Assembly (NCBI RefSeq): GCF_963169125.1
Contig: NC_084802.1
Coordinates: 35,285,607 to 35,349,606 of the forward strand
From: Humulus lupulus
Taxonomy: Eukaryota; Streptophyta; Magnoliopsida; Rosales; Cannabaceae
Direction: 5' to 3'
DNA: 64,000 nt
Position numbers and translations under genes: made by a program. The notes beneath the pieces were generated by a model. The model worked only from the letters and a program-made list of their open reading frames with translations, was not told the DNA's origin and made no database searches. The stretch's first letter is position 1; every line of letters starts with the position of its first letter. Shown here piece by piece: positions 21,681-33,499 of this stretch.

Positions 21681-23166
21681 AAAAAAAGACAATCAAATAT
21701 CAAAACACAATGAATCACATATCAATGCACAATGAAATTTATCCAAAGAAAAAAATGTCAAGGGCTTTTTCTAAATGTATATAAAATAAGATGAAGAAAT
21801 CATAAATTATTTCTGTTCCAATTATATTTCTATAAAAAATATGAAGAAATTAAGATTAGAAATAGCATTTTAGTTGTTATTATTATTCTTTTATGCATAG
21901 ACCAATCAAGTGGTGCAACATACCAAATAAGTAGAGTTAACTATTAGGTACGTACGGCCATACAAGAATGATAAAAGTAGGTACTATAAGAAAATTTGGG
22001 GTATTAATGTAACAGAACAGAATCATCAAGGATTATCACCATAAAATATCCTAATATTTTTATATAAATTGTTGCCTATTTCAAACACTATGTTTTTTTC
22101 TCTTCCTGAGAAAAACTTCTCCGTGTTAATATTGTGAAAAATACATAAAATGAGAACAGAATTGATCTCAGTGCACCTGCTATATCAAACACTTTGAGAA
22201 GCTTAGTTTTATCATAATTGAAACTAGAGGAGATTTTAGCACCTAAATGAGCTAATTAAACATCTTGGGAGCGATGAGCATAACTGTAAAGCACCAACAT
22301 GAACAGTGATACATATTTTGCAGATCACTTTAAAACAAAAATCAGATACAATGAAACCAAGTGAGAAGTGATAATCATAGAGAGCAAACTAGGGAGAAGC
22401 CACTGAGCACGATAAACCATAAATTAAATTTCTTAGGATAACATAATTTATGAACAATGCATATATTAGTAAAATTCTTCGGAGGTAAAATTACAAAAGT
22501 AAATAAAAAAAACCAAAGCTGCATTTTAAAAGTAAGGAGAATAGAGACTAGAAATAGGAAAACTAAAATAAAGAGAAGAGAGTCAAGTGAATTTTTCTGG
22601 CAATGGATGGCCAGAACTGACAGGCATACTCAAATCCCTGATATTTGAGATCGCCACAAAATGAGTCTTTGATAAGACCGGGTTACATGTAATTCTTGCC
22701 ACCGGTGAAAAGGTCATATACATACAAATACAAACACCAACACGAATAGTAATAAATAAATTTACAGATGCTACCTGTTGGAAAAAAAAAACATGATAAT
22801 CTCAAATTCAAATTCCAAATCACAGTTCATGACAATCTCAGCTTTGAATTTGAGATTGCAGATACACAAAACGGACACGCACAAGTGTATATAGCTGTAT
22901 ACGAAAATACAGATAAAACTATATAGCATCAATTTTCAGTTAACTAGAAATGCGATCGATACATATAATAACATCCAAAGCTAATAATGAAAAATATACC
23001 ATAAAATCAAGAAGATGCACAAAAAATGATACGATTATGAACAAAGAAAAGCAAAAGCATGAAAATGACGCAATAACCTAAATTGATTGATTCAGAACAC
23101 TAAAACCCTAGAAAGCTTAATCTGATAGAACGAAAATATTTTTAGAGAGAGGGAGATCGACAATAC

Positions 23167-23340
23167 CTGGAAAGGTGGGAGAAGTGGGGAAGAGAAGAGG
23201 AGAGGAGAGGCGATGGCGATCTTGGCGGTGACGTTTTCAGTCTCCGCCTTGGCTTCCTGGGAAGGGTTGGGTTGCGTGTGCTGCTAAAGTGCAGTGTCCC
23301 ATATGTTAAATGAAATGTATACGTATAATTGTATATATAC
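23167..23340 (-). promoter_or_regulatory. Leader exon and TATA region of the DUF1644 gene
   Basis: A CT-rich leader (on the minus strand CTCTCCTCTCCTCTTCTC) runs up to the donor at 23,167. A TATA-like GTATATATAC lies at 23,331-23,340, so transcription would start near 23,300. This layout is typical of a plant leader exon. It is inferred, with no transcript evidence. Confidence 0.5.
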
Positions 23341-24125
23341 AGAAAGACAGATCTGATTGGAATTTTTTTAATAACTCTCATTTTTACGCTACTATTACGA
23401 TAGCCTAGCTAGCTCACTCCTGTGAATGTATTTGGGCCCAAGCCTCAAATGGGCCTTTTTTTTTTTTTTTTATGTAGCTCTCCGATTTGTCGCTTCCATG
23501 GCCAATGATCATTCTTTGATGATTTGAATATTTTCAAAAGTTATTTTACCTTCTCAACTTCTTCCTTCTTCCTAGTCCACGTATCTCATTTGTGTTTACT
23601 TGCAAATATTACAACTTTTGTTAGTTTATATATATATATATGACGATGGTCATGTAACTTGCGACATCTATTGTGCTAGGTGGAGATGAAGCTTTTTGAG
23701 GTTGCTGGTAGTAAACTCAGTGGTCGTCAACAATGAAAGTGGTGATGGTGGTTGAGAAAAGGAGGATGACGGAAGAGTTGGGTCGGTTGATGATGAGGTT
23801 TTAATGGAGAGAGAGTCGGAGAAAGGAAGATGATGGAATATTAAGATGTCTGGTCGAATCCACATACTCAAAATACATTATTATTTTTTATTTTGTTTTT
23901 AAATATAGTGAAGCTATACCTCATCAATTTTGATAGACTGTAAAAGCAAGAAAAAACAAAAAAACGTTACTTGTGTTCTTTTATAAATGATTGACTAAGT
24001 GGTGCTTTTTTGTAGAATACTGACACGTTAATATATATACATTTCCAATATAATACAACTAAAGAGATTAATGTATTATGTATATCTATAAAACAAGCTT
24101 TTTGGTAATTAAAAAACAACTAACA
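23341..24125. other. Intergenic, AT-rich
   Basis: The stretch holds a poly-T run (about 23,458-23,472) and a TA microsatellite (about 23,629-23,640). I see no coding region or element; the short open frames have no recognisable motif. Confidence 0.6.
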
Positions 24126-26311
24126 TGTAACGACCCGAATTTGCTAATCAGGCTTAGGAGTCTTGATTAGTGTGCCTAGAGGGCAATAAGTGGGTTGATG
24201 CGCTTATATGTGAATTTATGTGTATGTATGATTATGATGCATGTTTAATTGAGTTAAATGCACATGGGCCCGATTGAGTATTAGGGGCATAAATGTGATA
24301 AAAGAGATATATGTTGTATATGTGTGATATGTTTGTACAGCACGATTTGAGACAGTCCTGGGAAGCGGTTAGCCGGAGAGTCACAACAGGGTTGATGTTT
24401 GGACTCGGGATGAGTTACGGGGTTATTGGGACATGAAAATAAATATTTGGAGATATATTTGAGGATAGAATGTCTAGGCGGGAATATTTGGAGCATTTAC
24501 CATTTTACCCCTGGGGACGTTTTGGTATCCCGAGCCTTGAGGTAACCATATAGATTTAAGCTGAATAAAACAAAATAGGGGAATGGTTTAGAAACTTAAG
24601 GAACCAACTTTAGCTTATTCTTCCCAATTGAAGTTAGCTTCTATCTCTTTCTCTCCTTCACTCTCTAAGGTTTTCAAAGGGAATTCTTGGTGCAAGCTAG
24701 CTCAAGCAAGGGATTCAGCTGTGATAACTTAGGAGCTTAAGGCTTGAGGATTAAGGTTCAATTTCAGAGGTTTAAATCAGCAAGAGGTAAGCTTTTTCAT
24801 GGAAGTTATGTCAAGTTTCAGCTGTGTTTCTAAGCTTTGCATGTGGGTAGAATCAAGGCTGTTTTTGGGTATTCTAGTTGTATTTTTGGAGCAGATTTTT
24901 GTCGGGTTTTAGTGTTGATATTGGGCTGGAATGATGGTGTTATTATCTAGGAATGTTAGCCTGGTTTTGGTGGGAATTGGCTTGAAGAAAGGATAGAAAA
25001 CTGAAGTGGAAATCTGGGTTCGTTGTGGGCGCCGCGACCCTAGGAGGGGTGCACCGCGGCCCGTGTGCGCGCGCAGCCATGGAAGGCCGAGAGATTCACG
25101 CGCGCCGCGTCGCCTGGTGGGCGCGCCGCGGCCCGTGTGGGGGTCATTGGGGAGCTAGCCTCTGTTTCAAGGCTAGCCGCGGCTCTAGTGGGTGGGGCCG
25201 CGACCCTTAGTGCCAGTTTGGAGTTTTTAGGGTATTTTAGGCTTGGGAACCTAAGGGGTAAGGCTCGGGATGGATTTTATCACCCAGATTGATAGAATTC
25301 AAGGTCCCGGAGGTTAGGGTTATGGCTCAAAGTTATTTATTGGGTTGGAACTTGATGGACGGATATTGTTAATGTGTTGTGACTAGGGTTTCGGCGAGGC
25401 TCACGTTAGAGGACTGTGCTCTGGCATCGGTGCTCAGGAAGCTCGGAACTCAGGTAAGAAAACCCCTGTTTCCATAGAGCTTATGTGCAGGGCTGAGCCC
25501 AATGTGTTGAATGGAAATGATATGCAGGGCCGAGCCCTATATGCTAGAATTGCAGAGCGTAGCTCTTTATCTGTTTATCCTTGAATTCTGTACTTGTTGA
25601 TATATCATGTTTGATATTATGTGAGTGATCGGCATGAGCCGGGAACGGTGTAGACCGAGAACGGCGAGGGGCCGGGAACGGCGTCAGGCACGTTGAGTGC
25701 TAGGCCGAGAACGGCAAGGGGCCGAGAGCAACGTTGAGCACGTGGGGTGCAAGTTGCCAGGGCGAGTCCCTAGAAGGATACCTGGGATATCCTCACGGTA
25801 TGGTCCGCGAACCCAGGGCTTGGTAAGCACCTGGGACGGCTAGGCCGTATGTGTTTAGCCATTGGTGGCCTATTTATATGCTTGACTTGTGTATTGCATA
25901 TGTTATCTGTTTTGGGTTTTCTTGTTGGGCTTCGGCTCACAGATGCTTTGTGGTGCAGGTAAGGGTAAAGAGAAGATCAACCAACCATGAGTACAGCAGG
26001 CGTGAGGCGGCGTGTACATGTTTGACCAGCCTGGCTGCCACGGCTAGGGGAATTTGGGAGATGCTTGTAAATGAACTTAGACTTTGTCGTTTAGTCGACT
26101 CAGAACAATTTTGTGTTGTAAATATTTTCTAAACTGTGTTTTGGGATCCCAAGTGTAAAACTTTTATGGTTTACTATGAAAACTACTATTTCTAATGTTT
26201 TTCTTTTATTTATGGCTTAGTTGCACGGTTTGACTTAAAACCTCGATTAGCGAGTTGAAAGCACGATTTTAAACTCACTTAGTAACGACCCTAAGGAAGT
26301 AGGGCGTTACA
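24126..26311 (+). mobile_element. 5' LTR of chromovirus gypsy-1
   Basis: The LTR starts TGTAACGACCCG and ends AGTAGGGCGTTACA, directly followed by CT and the primer site, so it is a 5' LTR. It is 2186 bp. Inside are a GC palindrome cluster (25,027-25,210), several GGCCGAGAACGGC-like words at about 25,640-25,740, and the conserved block CGGCTCACAGATGC with GTGCAGGTAAGG at about 25,956. The candidate target copy is TAACA (24,121-24,125); the partner is outside the window. Confidence 0.92.
25027..25210. repeat. CCGCGGCCC/GCGCGCC-rich palindrome cluster in LTR
   Basis: The words GCGCCGCGACCCTA, CACCGCGGCCCGTGTG (near-identical second copy GCGCCGCGGCCCGTGTG), AGCCGCGGCT and GGCCGCGACCCTTA recur over about 180 bp. 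GC content is strongly raised relative to the rest of the LTR. Confidence 0.85.
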
Positions 26312-26314
26312 ACT

Positions 26315-26326
26315 TGGTATCAGAGC
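26315..26326 (+). other. Primer-binding site, initiator tRNA-Met type
   Basis: TGGTATCAGAGC lies three bases after the LTR end. It is complementary to the 3' end of plant initiator tRNA-Met, the standard primer of many plant gypsy elements. Confidence 0.93.
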
Positions 26327-26637
26327 GAGCCAAGGTTATTGGTTCTGGAGATTGACCGAACATGTACACACGCAGTCAGTGACAGGCTTAACTCAGGGTT
26401 GGTTGGTAAGATTGGTTGATATGTCTGAAAATGTGTTTGCATACCCTGTTTGCCTGCCTATTTTGTTAGAGCATGATGAATGAGTTAACATATGCATGAT
26501 GCTAGGGCACGGCTCGTTGTGTGTTATATGTTATATGGGTTATTATGTGTGGATTAATGATGTGCCTGGGAGGTGGTTTTGGATGTTGTTATCATGCCTA
26601 ATGAGCGGCGTCGTTGGTTGCAGGCACATTTGTTGAG

Positions 26638-27780
26638 ATGCCTCGTCAATCAGCTAGACTCCGTGGCAGTAGGGCCGAGGATGACAATCAGGGTCAGGAC
26701 CCTCCACCTGCCCCTCAGAACTGGCAACAGATATTGGCCGAAATGGAGGCCAGACTGCAGAGAATAGAGGAAGAGCTGCGACAGATGAGGCAGCAGGCCC
26801 CGCCTCAGGTTACTGGGCTGCAAATGCAGCAAGCTGCAGTGCCAGTGCTTGTTCAGTCTACTTTGGAGAATAAGTGGGAACCTTTGTATGAAAGGTTCAG
26901 GAAGCAGCAACCTCCTACCTTTGAGGGTGGTTCGGACCCACTGCTGGCAGAGCAGTGGATGACACATGACTTCCTTGATCTTGGATTTTATGAGGGTCGA
27001 AGGAAGTGAAAGGGTTGCTTATGCAAGCTATATTCTTAGGGTTGATGCTCACATCTAGTGGGAAGTGGTAAGCCAGCGGAGGAATGTTGCAGTCATGACA
27101 TGGGAGGAATTTAAGGGTATCTTTAATGAAAAATACTATAGTGTGGCAGTGCGAGCTGCGAAGGTTGATGAGTTTATCAACCTGACTCAGAATCGATCAA
27201 CAGTAATAGAGTATGCAATAAAGTTTGATAGATTGGCGAAGTTTGCGCCAGATCAAGTGTCGACAGATGCGGATAGGAGGGATAGGTTTGTGTGGGGGTT
27301 GAATGTCATGATCGCCCGCGATGTGAATATTACCTTGGATCCAGTGACTACTACTTATGGCCAAGCGGTGGATAAGGCCCTTACTGCAGAGAGGGCTGAG
27401 GATCATATATGGAAGGACAGCGCTGTTAGGCGCGATACTAGGAGGACGGTGCCTCCTTTCGTTGGGTCTAGTCGGGGCAGTGGCCCCAGTGAGCAGAAAA
27501 GAAGGGTGCCAGATTTATTTACTCCTCCTAGTTCTGATAGGAGAGTGCGAGGTTCACCTACTGGCCGTCAGAGTGGCAGTGATAATTTGAGGAGTTTTCC
27601 TATGTGTCCACGGTGCAGGCGTCGACACCAGGGTGAGTGCAGGATCAGGGCCTGCTTTGTTTGTGGGAGTGCCGACCATTTGAAGAGGGATTGCCCTCAA
27701 GTTAAGAAGGAGGAGCAGGAGCATGTCAGATAGTTGCTTGTGGTCCAGGGTCACTACGCTTGACACCTGGCACTACATTC
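26638..27780 (+). pseudogene. Gypsy-1 gag with CCHC knuckle, frameshifted
   Basis: Capsid/nucleocapsid precursor. The likely start is MPRQSARLRGSR at 26,638. A coiled-coil-like stretch (EMEARLQRIEEELRQMRQQ) and the gag entry WEPLYERFRKQQPPTFEGG ... AEQWM follow. A frameshift near 26,965 and a stop near 27,055 break the capsid. The frame is good again from 27,065: MTWEEFKGIFNEKYYS, VIEYAIKFDRLAKFAPDQV and a zinc knuckle CFVCGSADHLKRDC near 27,650. After the stop at 27,731 another frame gives LTPG.., the pre-protease end. Around 27,780 the chromovirus is lost and Tat-A begins. The gypsy-3 gag at 61,405-62,388 is a homologue. Confidence 0.92.
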
Positions 27781-28040
27781 CAGGCCCCGAGGATGGTTCT
27801 TGTAGACCCAGATGACTTGAATGGAAATGACCTAGAGGACATCGTAATCATAGTCCTCGCGACGTAGTCCTCCTCGAGGACTTACTTCTCTGGAGGCGAT
27901 GCACGATTAACACGGGTAAGGCCTTCCTTCCGGGGAGATCTAGGCAAACTCAGAGGGCTTCATTACCTTCAGCAAATCTTAATTACTCTTTAATGACTGC
28001 CACGTGTCACTTAGAGAAAACACGGGCATCATTTGCCCCC
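27781..28040 (-). mobile_element. Putative 3' LTR of Tat-A (outer boundary uncertain)
   Basis: At about 28,030-28,052 the plus strand reads ATCATTTGCCCCCCGAGTC, the complement of a polypurine tract GACTCGGGGGGCAAATGA. The same type of tract precedes the Tat-B and Tat-C LTRs. The LTR would therefore run leftwards from about 28,035, on the minus strand, until chromovirus gag resumes near 27,780. No second copy is available to fix the ends. Confidence 0.45.
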
Positions 28041-28650
28041 CGAGTCTTCACTTGTCCTCGGACAGTGGAGACTTATACTGAGAGGAGTAATTTCGAGGGA
28101 CGTTCGAGGGGGAGACGTTTGGGCTTCTCGAGGCATAGCACCTACAAAAAGGTAATGCCACGTGTTGACTCCCTATTGCTAGGCCCATTAATCAGTGCCA
28201 TTTAATGAGGAGTCTTTTCCGCGCCCAAGACGTCCAATCCGTACCTTAGGCATCCTTTCGCTCTGTACCCGAGGTATCATTTTCCTATGCTAGTATCATT
28301 TTCCTATGCTATGATCATGATCTGTGCCTTGATAGTTGTGACTGTTGGATCACGCTTGAGTGCCTACTTTGTAGGTGAGCAACGACTACGGAGGGGTTGC
28401 TTCTCCTCCAAGTTCTCAAGTTTAAATATCGACATTTGCCTCCCATTTCCTTTTACACTAGTGTTTGACATTTTTTCCATTCCAGAGCTCAGAAAAACCT
28501 CTCCACCAACTAAGAAATCCATTATCATACCAGAGTCTCTCCACTCGTGACCCAGGAAGATTGGAGGGAGTCAAGCTACTTCTGGGTTAAGCGCACAAAA
28601 TACTTCCGTGTTTGGACATTGTTACAACATTTATCAGCGATTCATTTCGA

Positions 28651-31600
28651 GTAAGTTCTTACTTTCTCTTTCCTGTTTGGATGCTCTTGATGTTTTGTGG
28701 GTTTCTATTTATGCTCTTAGGATTTTAGGATTTAGAGGTCATTTTGACCTCTTTTACTGTCCTTATAGGTTCATGATAGTGTCAAAACTGGCCGAAATAG
28801 ATCATTTAGGCTCTTTAGCGTTTTTTTGCATTCTGGGCATTCGACCAGAATCTGGAATTTCCATATTCTGGTGAAGTTCTTGAGTTTCAGTGGTGTTCTC
28901 CGGGAACCGATTTAGGGTTCCGAGGACACTCCTTTCCCTTTAGAATTACTTTCCTCCTCCACTCCCTAGAGCAGTTGTCTTAGGGGTTCTCATGTTTTGG
29001 CCCATTTTCCTTCGGTTAAAATGTTAACTACTTGGTTTTGTTTCAGATGTCCGAGGAGCTTTACCAACTACATCAACAAGGTTTCTACGCATTTGACGGG
29101 GAGATCATATCCATGGCCCGAGAAGATGGGTGGAGACCGAAGGATATGAGAGCACCAGCCCGGCGCAGGATCGGGCAATAGTGGTAAGGGAGGAACCTCC
29201 AGCAACAGAGAGGCCAGCCTGTCGGGGTGCCTTGGAGGAGGATGTGAACAAGGGCCCCATCAATGCCCCCTAGTGTTATGAGGTTGATGGATTCGAGGTG
29301 GAGCAACTTCCCAGTAAGCTGAAGCACCACGGGGCCCTGAACTGGATCATAAACCATTACCAGATCGGCAGGGATATTCTCGTGTGCCTATGCCGAGACA
29401 AGAAGAGGGCACACTGGAGTGTGAATGGTATCAGGGCCTGGAGCCAGTCTCACCTTCAAGCAAGGTCGACACTGCCCCTTCACCAATATTTTTTGGACTT
29501 CTTGAAGTCCGTGGGCATTGCCCTGTTCCAATTGTCCCTGAATGGGTATCATGTCCTCACAAGGTTGTACATCCTATACCAGAAGAGGAACTGGCTTGTG
29601 CCTTCTCCAGTCGAGATTCTGTACGTGTACAGTTTTTGGGCCTGCTTGAGGAAGAAACATGGTGACGAGTACTATTACACCAACCCAAATTTGGTGTACA
29701 AGGCTCCCAGCTACAACGAGAGCCACGCGCGGGACTACACAGACCATTTCTTCTTCACGAATGGTTTCCTGACGCGAACCATCCCAACCTTTCTCCTCAA
29801 GTTCTCTAGGGTTGGTGAGTATCTTTGTTTTCCTTTGGTTTGTCCTCCCATGCCAGTTGTCTTCCCGTACTTAGAAATATCCTTTTGTTAGGTTCTTTCC
29901 ACCGAACACTATACCTCCAAGAGTACAATAATCGCTTGTAAGAGATGAAGAGTCTTCCGGATGCAGAGCTAGAGCTGAGCTTCCTGGTGATGGAGGAGAA
30001 CTTACTCGCTGTAGGACTTCTTTGGGAAGGGCAACACATCGACAATGTCGACTTGACCCCATTCTGGAACTCCAAGCAGGCTCGGGAAGAGGTATCTCAC
30101 CACATCAATTATATAGATGGACTAGTCCATTTCCAGTATAATCAGCAGATGCAAGATGAGCATTTAAAAAATGCTCATGCTGTCCAAGCAGCTGAAGAAG
30201 ACTGGAGGACCAAGAGCTTGAAGAGGAGCTCCAGGCGAGGATAGGGTCTTCATCCATTAATCAAGGTAAATCCCTAATCATAGTGTATAATGCTAGACAA
30301 GTAGGAGACGGGGTAAGTCCCGAGCAAGTGTGGTTCTCCGTCACTTCTTTGGTGTGGGCTCACATTCGACCGCCACTAGACCATGGAGGAGTTCCAAGAC
30401 TATCAAGACATGATCGATGTCTACCTCCACCATCTAAGGAGAAGGTTGCGCCCACGAGGCTTTATGCCATTGGACGACGTGACGTCCTTCCACGCAAGGT
30501 GGTTTTGCCAATATGAAACTAACACAACCTAGGAGATGGGTAGGCTAGTGAGGGAATTCGCCCACTCCATTCTTCACCCGGATTATCCATTTAGTGGTGG
30601 GCCTCCTGAAGAGTTCACGTGCTATTGACTTATATTTTAGTTGCTTGCCCGTTAATGCTTGTCTTTCATATGGTTTTATAGACACTAACTATTTGTCCTT
30701 TTGTAGATCAAATGGGTCTGACCGATTCCATTCATGCAAGACAAAGGTTGCAAGGACTAGCCCAGATTCATGTCCCTACTCCACTAGTTGTGGTGCCCGT
30801 AATTTCGACAGTTGCTCCCATAGCTTTGGCAGTGACTCCCGTAGCTCTGATAGCTACTCCCACGATTCTTGCCTTGGATCTCGTGGTCAGAGATGAGATC
30901 CCAATGGTTGTGGATCCACCAGTGATCGATCTCAATGGTGGATCTCCCATCCCAAGAGAAGGGATGTCTAGAGCAGAGATGAACCAGCCGCCTCTCGAGG
31001 TGTCAAGCAGCCATCCGGCTAGGACTCCTCGCCTGGTGATCTTCCTCAAGCACTACGAGGGGGAAGAGCTAGAAAGGTACAAGACGGTGGTGGAGTACTT
31101 CAACACCCACTTGGAGGAAAAGAATGAAGATTTCAAAGTACTGGTGGAGTATCTTCACCAAGAAAAGCCTCCCCAAAGCCAATCTCCCTAGCTCCTCAAG
31201 TCGGGCAAAGCTGGAGTCCCTCTTCGCAAGGAAGCTCGAGTGCTGCATTGCTCCATTGGTGGCTGAGCTTCTGCAAGGGGTGAGTGCCTCTTTTTGCGTG
31301 ATGTCTTCTTGCATCTACGCGTGGTTAAGGGGCGACAACGAAATTTGCCTCATCGCGACATGCTGCTACGCCTCCGCCCAAGTAAGCCTCTAATCCCTAT
31401 ATGATTTGTTAGCATACTTGTGCTTTGGTACTAACTTTGTCTTTGTTGTTCAGACTGTTGCCTTATGCCAGCGCATGGGGGACGTTGTGACCACGAGGTC
31501 TATTGAGCGGAGCCAAGCTCGGGAGGAGCTGGCCGTGCTAAAGGCTCACCAGATGATCTCTCCCAAGGAGCATTCATGGCTCCAGAAGGCTTTCAATGAT

Positions 31601-32148
31601 GATAAGGCTCGCTCCCAAGGGCTGGAGAAGCGAGTTGCCAAGGAGAAGTCCCGAGTCCAAGCTGTGGAGGACATTACATCCAAGTTGGTTGAGGAGGTAA
31701 CTGGTCATTGCAAAGCTGCCGAGGAGGTGCGGCCAAGGCACTGGAGGATGCCAAGGCTACTCGGGAGGAGGTTGCCAAGGATTTGGGAGATGTCTCCAAT
31801 TCCGCCGATGAGGCCGCTAGGGCCCGGTGGGAAGCCTCGCAAGCAGTGGCTGCTTCCGAGGTGGAGGACCTAAGATGCAAGGTCGATGAGCTCAACGAGT
31901 AGGTCACCAAGCTCAACCAGGAGGCTGATATTCTTGTCGAGGACACCCTCTATGTTGTATGTCTAAGCAACATGGAGATGGATTTGGCCTTTATTGGTGA
32001 CCCCAACATGAGGTTGCTCTTCAAAGAGCACTTTCGTGTGGATGAGGCCGTCGTCGCTGCTGCTCAGGCTATCACAGAGGTAGGTCAAATTCCTGAGGTT
32101 GATCCCATCATAGATGTTATCAAGAAGGTCCCTCCTGGTGATAACTAA
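28651..32148 (+). pseudogene. Antisense accessory gene of Tat-A, multi-exon, gypsy-type-transposon domain plus coiled coil
   Basis: The gene lies opposite to Tat-A pol. A leader donor GTAAGT (28,651) and an acceptor TTTCAG (29,046) abut the ATG at 29,047 (MSEELYQLHQQGF). The first coding exon holds the domain resembling the family named 'putative gypsy type transposon': LPLHQYFLDFLKSVGIALFQ, GYHVLTRLYILYQKRNW. Donor 29,815 and acceptor 29,891 join in frame in phase 1 (G|GT) to ELELSFLVMEENLL. A later phase-0 intron (31,280-31,453) joins VAELLQG to TVALCQRMGDVV, followed by a coiled coil (REELAVLKAH, VEDLRCKVDELNE). The stop is at 32,148. Several stops (near 29,180 and 29,270) and frameshifts mark decay. 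The protein's role is unknown. Confidence 0.75.
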
Positions 32149-33499
32149 GCCGCCTCTTTGTAATTTTTGTTTCTTTTTAGTTGTAAATGGGCATGTGTGA
32201 CATCTCTTCCCTTTTTCTGGGGTATTAACATTCTAATACTCGAGTCCCCAAGCACAAATGTGTATATGTAATTTTTGAGAATGGCTTTTGCTTGCTCTAT
32301 TTACTTGCCTTCTTTGTTTTTTTACTTAACACATTTTTAAACACTGTTTAGTAATACTGCAAATTGGACTTAAAATTTACAAGATTTTCCTTCCAACTTT
32401 TAACGTAACGTGATATCACAAAAAATATTGATTTTCTTAACCTTTTTTTGTCCACCATACGTGGGCCTTCGTCTCACGAAACCTAGATCTTGGTTGCCCT
32501 AGTCGGTACAACTTGGGACTTGTGCTCGAGCCTAGGCAACTTGGGTCTTGTGCATTCCATAAGTTTTTGGCTTCCTAACGCTTAGTGTTGCTTCACGGGC
32601 ACTTAGTCCTCAGGAAATAACTTTAGGTACCAAGTTTGGGAAACTTTATGCATGTACCCGAGTCTAGGTGACTCGAGACTTGGAAGACCAAAACAACTTA
32701 GGATGTTGGGAACTTAGTGTTGTTTCAAAGGCACCTGGCCCTCGAGAACTAAAACTGAGTCTGGGAGACTTGGGGGTATTTTTACTAAAGTTACGGTAAG
32801 TTTATACTTTCCTCCGAGCATAGGCTACTCGGGGCTGCTTAAGTTTCTGGAAACTTAAGACTTGGACTCGAGTATAGGCGACTCAGGTTTTATACCTTTG
32901 TCCTTTTTGGAAGTCGGGCGCACAGTCCGGGAGACAAGTTGAGTTTTTCACCCTTAGGCTACTTAGGATTTTTTAATGCTTAAGTTTTGGCAACCCAAGG
33001 CTTGGACTTGAGTATAGATGACTCGGGTTTTATAATTTTCACCCTTTGGAAGTTGGGAACTCCTTATTGCTCCGCAGACACATAGTCCTTGGGAGATAAG
33101 TTGAGTTCTCCAACCTTAGGGTACTTAGATTTTTATGACGCAAGGTTTATCCTGCTCTTAACAAGCTTAGTTCCCTAGGTTATTTCGCTAATTCTCAAAA
33201 GCCTCGACTCTATGTTTACTCCGCTCATAATAAGTTTAGTTCCTTAGGTCGTGCTCCATGAGCGGTTACCTTTCGAGGCAACCCAGCTATGCCTCCCAAG
33301 TGATTGGAGAATAGTCTGCGTTCACTTGTCCAAGCTAGCGAGCGGGTGCTCCTCGGGTAGTGAAACACAAGTAAATAAAAAAAATAGTACAAGAAAATGA
33401 TCAGAATTTCATCTATCGTGTTTTGTACACACGATTTCTATTAATGTGTCTGGAGGCTACAATTGATTACAAAATTTAGAAAATAAAATTGCTCATATC
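32149..33499. repeat. Tat-A spacer with about 140-bp tandem repeats
   Basis: Two recognisable copies start CTTGGACTCG (32,861) and CTTGGACTTG (33,001). Each continues with AGTATAG..GACTC, a TTTGGAAGT block and GAGA(C/T)AAGTTGAGTT. More decayed copies extend left to about 32,520 (CTAGGTGACTCGAGACTTGG and similar). The region separates pol from the antisense gene and has no coding sequence. Confidence 0.8.

Larger units (their letters stand above)
20604..23166 (-). other. Predicted 5'UTR intron of the DUF1644 gene
   Basis: On the minus strand a strong donor, TTTCCAG|GTATTG, lies at 23,167/23,166, and an acceptor, ACTGTAG, abuts the start codon at 20,604. This gives a 2563-nt AT-rich leader intron. 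It contains a SINE-like segment (20,725-20,872) and a local duplication (21,345-21,680). No convincing coding region lies within it. Additional small leader exons cannot be excluded. Confidence 0.6.

Noticed and set aside
21463..21735. 90-codon plus-strand frame in the leader intron
   Set aside because: It covers the local CT-rich duplication, has no recognisable motif and is antisense to the predicted intron.
23668..23871. 67-codon minus-strand frame
   Set aside because: No motif and low complexity (Ser/Pro/Thr), with no supporting context.
25025..25292. Two overlapping frames rich in Arg, Gly and Ala
   Set aside because: They lie in the palindrome cluster of the gypsy-1 LTR. High GC keeps frames open.
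26315..26326. Possible tRNA gene
   Set aside because: Only the 12-base primer site is present; no cloverleaf can be drawn.
29384..29665. 93-codon frame inside the antisense gene
   Set aside because: It is a shadow of the frame that carries the recognisable domain (29,298-29,814).
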